Positions 45,378 to 49,717 of a stretch of DNA of 49,717 nt are shown piece after piece. The stretch is from Cereibacter changlensis JA139 (GTDB taxonomy: Bacteria > Pseudomonadota > Alphaproteobacteria > Rhodobacterales > Rhodobacteraceae), in the NCBI RefSeq assembly GCF_003034985.1, contig NZ_PZKG01000022.1, positions 1 to 49,717 on the forward strand, read 5' to 3'. Below the pieces are notes generated by a model, which ran no database searches, was not told the DNA's origin, and saw nothing but the letters and a program-made list of their open reading frames with translations. The translations under genes and the position numbers were made by a program. Position 1 is the first letter of the stretch. Every line of letters starts with the position of its first letter.

Positions 45378-46570
45378 CAGTTGGTCCCTCCGGTGGTGTT
45401 GGAGGCGGCCGCGGCGGCGGGTGCCGGGCGGTTCAGCTCGTTCAGCGGCAGGAAGGGCACGACGCCCTGGCCGGCCTCGCCGCCGCTCACCCCGTCGAGG
45501 ATCACCTTGTTCATCCCGCCGAGCACCTTCTCCATCGTTTCCAGATACATCCGGCGGCGGGTCACATCCGGCGCCTTCACATATTCCTCGTAGACCGACA
45601 GGAAGCGGCTCGCTTCACCCGAGGCGTTGTTCACCACTTCGGCGCGGTAGCCCTCGGCCTGTTCGGTCAGACGCGCGGCCTCGCCGCGGGCGCCCGCCGT
45701 CACCTGGTTGGCATAGGCGTCGGCGGTCCGCTCCAGACGGTCGCGCTCCTGCTGCGCGGCCTGGACCTCGCGGAAGCTGTCGATCACCTCTTCCGGCGGG
45801 TCGGCCTTGTCGAAGTTCACCCGGATGACGTTGATGCCGGCCTGATAGCTGTCCAGCGTGGTCTGCACCGCCGCCAGCAGGTCGGAGGCGATCACGCCGC
45901 GGTCCCGGTTGAGGATCGGCGACAGCTCCGAGCGCGCGATGATGTCGCGCATCGCCGAGTCGGAGACGGCGCGGATCGTGTCGGTCGGGTCGGCCAGGTT
46001 GAACAGGAACTGCGACGGGTCGGAAATATTCCAGACCACCTGGAAGGCGATGTCGACGATGTTCTGGTCGCGGGTCAGCATCAGACCGGAGTCCATGTCG
46101 CCGCTGCGGCCGGTGCCGATGTCGGTCTGGCGTTCGCCGGTGACCTGCACCACCTCGGCGGTGACCAGCGGCCAGGGCGCGAAGTTCAGGCCCGGCGTTC
46201 CGATGCTGCTGAATTCACCGAGGAACAGCTCCACCGAGCGCTCTTCCGGGCGCACCGTGTAGAAGGACATGTAGGCCCAGAGCCCGGCCGCCGCCAGCGC
46301 GCCCAGCGCCAGCCCCTGCCGGGTGAACAGCGGCCCCATCGGGTTGCCGCCCCGGTTGCCGCCACCGCCGCCGCCGCTGCCGCCGGTGCGGCCACGGCCG
46401 CCCATCAGCACGCGGAGCTGCTCCTGCCCCTTCTTCACGATCTCGTCGATCTCGGGGATCTGCGAGCCCTCGTTGCCGGGCCGCCGCGGGCCGCGCGGCT
46501 CCTTGCCGTCCTTGCCATCGCGGTTGTCGCCACCCGATCCGCCTCCGCCCCAAGGCCCTCCATTCGACAT
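45377..46570 (-). CDS. hflK: HflK, FtsH-modulating band-7 protein
   Basis: A 397-residue partner of HflC. A Gly/Asn/Arg-rich cytoplasmic N-terminus (MSNGGPWGGGGSGGDNRDGK) precedes a helix around residues 88-105. The SPFH domain (VRPEERSVELFLGEF...MLTRDQNIVDIAFQVVWNI) and a long coiled coil (REVQAAQQERDRLERTADAYANQV) follow. The end is Ala/Asn-rich. Gene order hflK-hflC is the usual one and the pair is translationally coupled. Confidence 0.93.
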   Translation of the reverse strand: MSNGGPWGGGGSGGDNRDGKDGKEPRGPRRPGNEGSQIPEIDEIVKKGQEQLRVLMGGRGRTGGSGGGGGGNRGGNPMGPLFTRQGLALGALAAAGLWAYMSFYTVRPEERSVELFLGEFSSIGTPGLNFAPWPLVTAEVVQVTGERQTDIGTGRSGDMDSGLMLTRDQNIVDIAFQVVWNISDPSQFLFNLADPTDTIRAVSDSAMRDIIARSELSPILNRDRGVIASDLLAAVQTTLDSYQAGINVIRVNFDKADPPEEVIDSFREVQAAQQERDRLERTADAYANQVTAGARGEAARLTEQAEGYRAEVVNNASGEASRFLSVYEEYVKAPDVTRRRMYLETMEKVLGGMNKVILDGVSGGEAGQGVVPFLPLNELNRPAPAAAAASNTTGGTN

Positions 46571-46625
46571 ACGTGATCTTCCCCTTTGTTGCTTACCGCC
46601 TTAACTGGTCATTCCGGCGGCAAAA

Positions 46626-47984
46626 TCAAGCTGTTCTCACCGGCTTGCGAAGTGTGACCAGTTCTTCCGACATCGTCGGATGAACCGCCACCGTCCGGTC
46701 GAAATCTTCCTTCGTTGCGCCCATCTTCACCGCGATCGCGGCAAGCTGGATCAGTTCGCCCGCATTCGGTGCGACGATGTGACAGCCGAGCACCTTGCGG
46801 GTCTCGATGCTGACGATCAGCTTCATCAGCACCCGGTCCGGACGACCGGCGAAAGCCGACTGCATCGGGCGGAACGCCGCGGCATAGACCTCGATCGGCT
46901 CCTGCTCGCGCGCGGCCTCCTCGGTCAGCCCGACCGAGCCCAGCTCCGGCTGGGTGAAGACCGCACTCGGCACCAGCTCGTGATCGGCCTTGGAAGGCTT
47001 GCCGCCGAACACGGTGTCGGCGAAGGCATGGCCCTCGCGGATCGCCACCGGCGTCAGGTTGATCCGGTCGGTCACATCGCCCACGGCGAAGATCGAGGGC
47101 ACGTCGGTCTGGCTCCACTCGTCGACGATCACCTGCCCGTGCCGGCCAAGCTCCACCCCCAGCGCCTCGAGCCCGAGCCCCGCCGAATTCGGCGCCCGGC
47201 CCGTGGCGTACATCACCGCGTCGAATTCGGCGTCCGACCCGTCGGTCGAGATCACCCGGATGCCGGTCAGGCTCTTCTCCAGCCGGATCACGTCGGTGCC
47301 GCAACGGATGCGGATGCCGCGCTCGATCATCGCATTGGCGACATGGCCGCGCGCCTCGTCGTCGAAGCCGCGCAGGATCTGCGCGCCGCGGTAATACTGG
47401 CAGACCTCGACCCCGAGCCCGTGCAGGATGCAGGCGAACTCGCTGGCGATATAGCCGCCGCCCACCACCAGAAGCCGCTTCGGCAGCTCCGGCAGGTGGA
47501 AGATCTCGTTCGAGGTGATGGCATGTTCGCAGCCCGGAAACTCCGGCACGAAGGGCCGCCCGCCGGTGGCGATCAGGATGTGCTTGGCGGTGAAACTCTC
47601 GCCCGAGGCGAGCTTCACGGTATGCGCATCCTCGACCGTGGCCCGCGCGTCATGGATCGTCACGCCGGCGTTCTTCAGCGTGCCGCGATAGGCCGCCTCC
47701 AGCCGGTCGAGCTCCTTCTCCAGATGCCCGCGGAAGCGCGGCCAGTCGAAGCCGCCAATCTGGGCCGTCCAGCCATAGGCCTGCGCATCCTCGGCCATCG
47801 TGGAATAGCCCGAGGCGAAGACCATCAGCTTCTTCGGAACGCAGCCGCGGATCACGCAGGTGCCGCCCATCCGGCTTTCCTCGGCCAGCCCCACCTTGGC
47901 GCCGCCCTCCGAGGCCGCGATCCGCGCCGCGCGCACCCCGCCGGAGCCGCCGCCGATGACGAAAAGGTCGTAGTCGAAATCCAC
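46626..47984 (-). CDS. gor: Glutathione-disulfide reductase
   Basis: A 452-residue flavoprotein that reduces glutathione disulfide with NADPH. FAD binding is at YDLFVIGGGSGGVRAARIAA. The redox pair C43/C48 is in GGTCVIRGCVPKK, and the NADPH domain is VVGGGYIASEFACIL. YATGRAPN and FAVGDVTD contact FAD, and the active-site His/Glu lies in VAVHPTMSEELV. A GTG at 47984 has GGGAGA six bases upstream; a GTG at 47990 lies against that site and is less likely. It starts two bases after the rpiA stop. Confidence 0.93.
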   Translation of the reverse strand: MDFDYDLFVIGGGSGGVRAARIAASEGGAKVGLAEESRMGGTCVIRGCVPKKLMVFASGYSTMAEDAQAYGWTAQIGGFDWPRFRGHLEKELDRLEAAYRGTLKNAGVTIHDARATVEDAHTVKLASGESFTAKHILIATGGRPFVPEFPGCEHAITSNEIFHLPELPKRLLVVGGGYIASEFACILHGLGVEVCQYYRGAQILRGFDDEARGHVANAMIERGIRIRCGTDVIRLEKSLTGIRVISTDGSDAEFDAVMYATGRAPNSAGLGLEALGVELGRHGQVIVDEWSQTDVPSIFAVGDVTDRINLTPVAIREGHAFADTVFGGKPSKADHELVPSAVFTQPELGSVGLTEEAAREQEPIEVYAAAFRPMQSAFAGRPDRVLMKLIVSIETRKVLGCHIVAPNAGELIQLAAIAVKMGATKEDFDRTVAVHPTMSEELVTLRKPVRTA

Positions 47985-47986
47985 TC

Positions 47987-48775
47987 TCACTCTCCCAGAC
48001 CGGCAAAGATGGTGTCGGCCCGGGCCAGATCGACCCGACCCTCCTGCGATGCCCCGCCGGCGATGTCGCGCAGCGTCACCCGCCCGTCGTCATGGCCGAA
48101 GATCACGGTGTCGCAGATCTCGATGAACAGGCCGTTCTCGACCACGCCCGGAATCTGGTTCAGCATCAGCGCCAGCTGGCGCGGGTTGCCGATCCGGCCG
48201 AGATGCAGATCGAGGATGTAGTTGTTCTCGTCGGTGCGCAGCGGCTGGTCGCCCGCCCTGCGCAGCGTGGTCTCGCGGCCCCCGACGTCGAGCCCCTCCA
48301 GCACCTGCCCGATCAGCAGCTGCGTGGTCTGCCAGCCGAAGGGGATCACCTCCACCGGCAGCGGGAAGGCCCCGAGCTGCGGCACATCCTTGGCGGCATC
48401 GGCAATGACGATCATCCGCTCGCTGGCGGTGGCCACGATCTTCTCCTGCAGCAGCGCCGCGCCGCCGCCCTTGATCAGGTTCAGCTGCGGATCGACCTCG
48501 TCGGCCCCGTCGATGGTCAGGTCGAGCCATTTCGCCTCGTCCAGCGTGATCACCGGGATGCCGAGCTGCCGCGCCAGCTCCGCCGTGCGGTTCGAGGTCG
48601 GCACGCCCTGCACCCGCAGCCCCTCGCTGCGCACCCGCTCGCCGAGACAGCGCACCATGAAGGCGGCGGTCGAGCCGGTGCCGAGCCCCAGCTTCATGCC
48701 ATCCTCCACGAAATCCACCGCGCGCTTCGCGGCTGCGAATTTCGCCTTGTCGATCGGGGAAAGCTCTGCGGCCAT
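47987..48775 (-). CDS. rpiA: Ribose-5-phosphate isomerase A
   Basis: A 262-residue enzyme interconverting ribose-5-phosphate and ribulose-5-phosphate in the pentose phosphate and Calvin pathways. Signatures are LGLGTGSTAAFMV near residue 30, TIDGADEVDPQLNLIKGGGAALLQEKIVA in the middle with the catalytic Glu, and FPLPVEVIPFGW. AGGAG precedes the ATG. It is co-transcribed with gor; both relate to NADPH supply and use. Confidence 0.95.
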   Translation of the reverse strand: MAAELSPIDKAKFAAAKRAVDFVEDGMKLGLGTGSTAAFMVRCLGERVRSEGLRVQGVPTSNRTAELARQLGIPVITLDEAKWLDLTIDGADEVDPQLNLIKGGGAALLQEKIVATASERMIVIADAAKDVPQLGAFPLPVEVIPFGWQTTQLLIGQVLEGLDVGGRETTLRRAGDQPLRTDENNYILDLHLGRIGNPRQLALMLNQIPGVVENGLFIEICDTVIFGHDDGRVTLRDIAGGASQEGRVDLARADTIFAGLGE

Positions 48776-48865
48776 GCCGGTCTCCTGTGCTTGACTGCCC
48801 AAGCTTATAGGCAAAGTGGGCAGGCGGGGCGAGGGGCAATCGCGGCGGAACCGGTCGCCGCGGCG

Positions 48866-48893
48866 CTTCTTCTTGGCCCAAATACTCCCGCCG
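48866..48893 (-). repeat. Dispersed GAGTATTT/CCAAGAAGAAG repeat, copy 2
   Basis: On the minus strand this reads GAGTATTTGGGCCAAGAAGA followed by AG, preceded by CCGGCGG. It faces copy 3 at 49031 in opposite orientation, forming an inverted pair about 145 bases apart. Confidence 0.65.
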
Positions 48894-49021
48894 GAGGCGT
48901 CCCACCCGGGCCGGAAGAGCCGCGCTCGGGGGCATCGAGCCCCCTCGCGCGGCGCTGCCGCCGCCCCTGGCCCGCGCCCCGCCAGCCTTGCCGGCGCTGC
49001 GCCCGGTCCGGCTGTCGCCGC

Positions 49022-49052
49022 CTTCGGCGAGAGTATTTTTGCCAAGAAGAAG
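49022..49052 (+). repeat. Dispersed GAGTATTT/CCAAGAAGAAG repeat, copy 3
   Basis: GAGTATTTTTGCCAAGAAGA followed by AG (49031-49052) matches copy 2 on the other strand and the diverged copy at the end of the DNA ligase gene. It is preceded by CTTCGGCGA as a small hairpin half. Confidence 0.65.
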
Positions 49053-49219
49053 ACGGGACGGCGCGGCCTGGCCATGGCAATGCCGTCCGAGGGGCCTCGA
49101 TGGCCCCGAGGACGGCTCCCCCGGCCGGAATGCCGCGAATTCCTGCCAGCTGTCGCTTTCCGCCTGCAAGACCGGCGCCTGCGACCCTATGTAGGATGGA
49201 CAGCAAAGCGGGGTGCAGC

Positions 49220-49717
49220 GTGTTTCTTTCCGTCTTCGACATGTTCAAGATCGGCGTCGGGCCGTCCTCGTCGCATACGATGGGGCCGATGGTCGCCGCC
49301 GCGCGCTTTCTCGACCTGCTGCGCGGCAGCCCGTTCCATGCCCATGGCCTGCGCGCCTCGCTGCATGGCAGCCTCGCCTTCACCGGCGTCGGCCATGCCA
49401 CCGATCGGGCCACTATCCTCGGCCTCGCCGGTTTCGAGCCCGCCAGCTATGACGCCGAGAAGGCCGACGCCGTGCTGGCGGCGATCCACGAGAGCCACGT
49501 GATCGAACCGCCGGGGCTGAACCCGCTGCGCTTCGATCCGAAGGCCGATCTCGTCTTCGACTACGGCCCCGCCCTGCCCGGCCATGCCAATGGCATGGTG
49601 CTGCGTGCCACCGACGCGCAGGGCGACGTGATCCTGCAGGAAACCTACTACTCCGTCGGCGGCGGCTTCGTGCTGACGGCGGCGGAGCGTGGCGGAGAGC
49701 AAGGCCGAGCGGGTGAA
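49220..49717 (+). CDS. sdaA: L-serine dehydratase (N-terminal part)
   Basis: The first 166 codons of an iron-sulphur L-serine ammonia-lyase, cut by the window end. The start VFLSVFDMFKIGVGPSSSHTMGPMVAAARFLDLL is the family signature, and YYSVGGGFVLTAAE marks the end of the beta domain. The GTG at 49220 opens the conserved start; GGGG lies a few bases before it. It converts serine to pyruvate and ammonia. It is divergent from rpiA across the repeat-rich gap. Confidence 0.92.
   Translation, partial: MFLSVFDMFKIGVGPSSSHTMGPMVAAARFLDLLRGSPFHAHGLRASLHGSLAFTGVGHATDRATILGLAGFEPASYDAEKADAVLAAIHESHVIEPPGLNPLRFDPKADLVFDYGPALPGHANGMVLRATDAQGDVILQETYYSVGGGFVLTAAERGGEQGRAGE

Larger units (their letters stand above)
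48776..49219. other. Repeat-rich gap between rpiA and sdaA
   Basis: This 444-base gap between divergent genes has no gene I can support. It contains an inverted pair of the dispersed repeat, a GGGGGC-ATCGA-GCCCCC hairpin (48928-48944) and a small CGCCG-CCTT-CGGCG hairpin just before the right-hand repeat. Both gene promoters must lie here; a CCCTATGTAGGATGG stretch near 49190 may belong to sdaA. Confidence 0.5.

Overview
The window looks like a chromosomal segment of an alphaproteobacterium of the Rhodobacteraceae (Rhodobacter/Paracoccus relatives). The evidence is its very high G+C, dense short-gap operons with ATGA/GTGA/TTGA coupled starts, an RpoH sigma factor next to an RluD-type synthase, CarD, FdxA, NnrU and DUF1178 proteins, an Anbu operon, and dispersed Rhodobacteraceae-type intergenic repeats. 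I see no rRNA, tRNA, CRISPR array, phage or insertion sequence. Family calls come from reading motifs; no database search was run.

Layout. 1-2.4 kb: the end of an unidentified gene, then divergent cobT and cobS (nucleotide-loop assembly of cobalamin). 2.4-7.5 kb: minus-strand genes carD, fdxA, an S4 RNA-binding protein, a Suv3-like helicase and a TPR protein. 7.6-8.8 kb: an SCP2-domain protein coupled to an alpha/beta hydrolase. 8.8-12.8 kb: the Anbu operon (proteasome-like Anbu, transglutaminase, alpha-E protein, ATP-grasp-like protein). 12.9-15.6 kb: MBL-fold exonuclease and ATP-dependent DNA ligase. 15.6-19.5 kb: pepF, a Tat-exported beta-carbonic-anhydrase-like protein and a Gfo/Idh oxidoreductase. 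19.5-23.8 kb: rpoH, an RluD synthase, a DUF6476 protein and an orphan hybrid histidine kinase. 23.8-29.2 kb: a corrinoid uptake and salvage operon, btuB-btuF-btuC-btuD-cbiZ, behind a cobalamin riboswitch. 29.3-36.2 kb: a spermidine/putrescine-type ABC transporter between two amidases. 36.2-42.4 kb: an AerR/PpaA-like B12-domain protein, a di-haem peroxidase with an FNR-type box, Kdo transferase, NnrU, a glutathione peroxidase, a Nudix protein, DUF1178 and a 2Fe-2S ferredoxin. 42.6-49.7 kb: degP, hflC/hflK, gor, rpiA and the start of sdaA.

Cobalamin is a recurring theme: cobT and cobS, the riboswitch-controlled uptake operon with the remodelling enzyme CbiZ, and a protein with a B12-binding-type domain. 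Envelope protein quality control (DegP, HflKC, Anbu, RpoH) is a second theme.

The most unusual signal is in two intergenic gaps between convergent genes. Downstream of cobT lie three extra, diverged copies of its last ~20 codons plus 3' flank. Downstream of the Gfo/Idh gene lie one long and one short diverged copy of its 3' end. In the copy farthest from cobT the last nine codons differ from cobT only at synonymous positions. This suggests it came from a functional allele, as would happen if 3' ends were repeatedly replaced and displaced, rather than from free decay of a duplicate.
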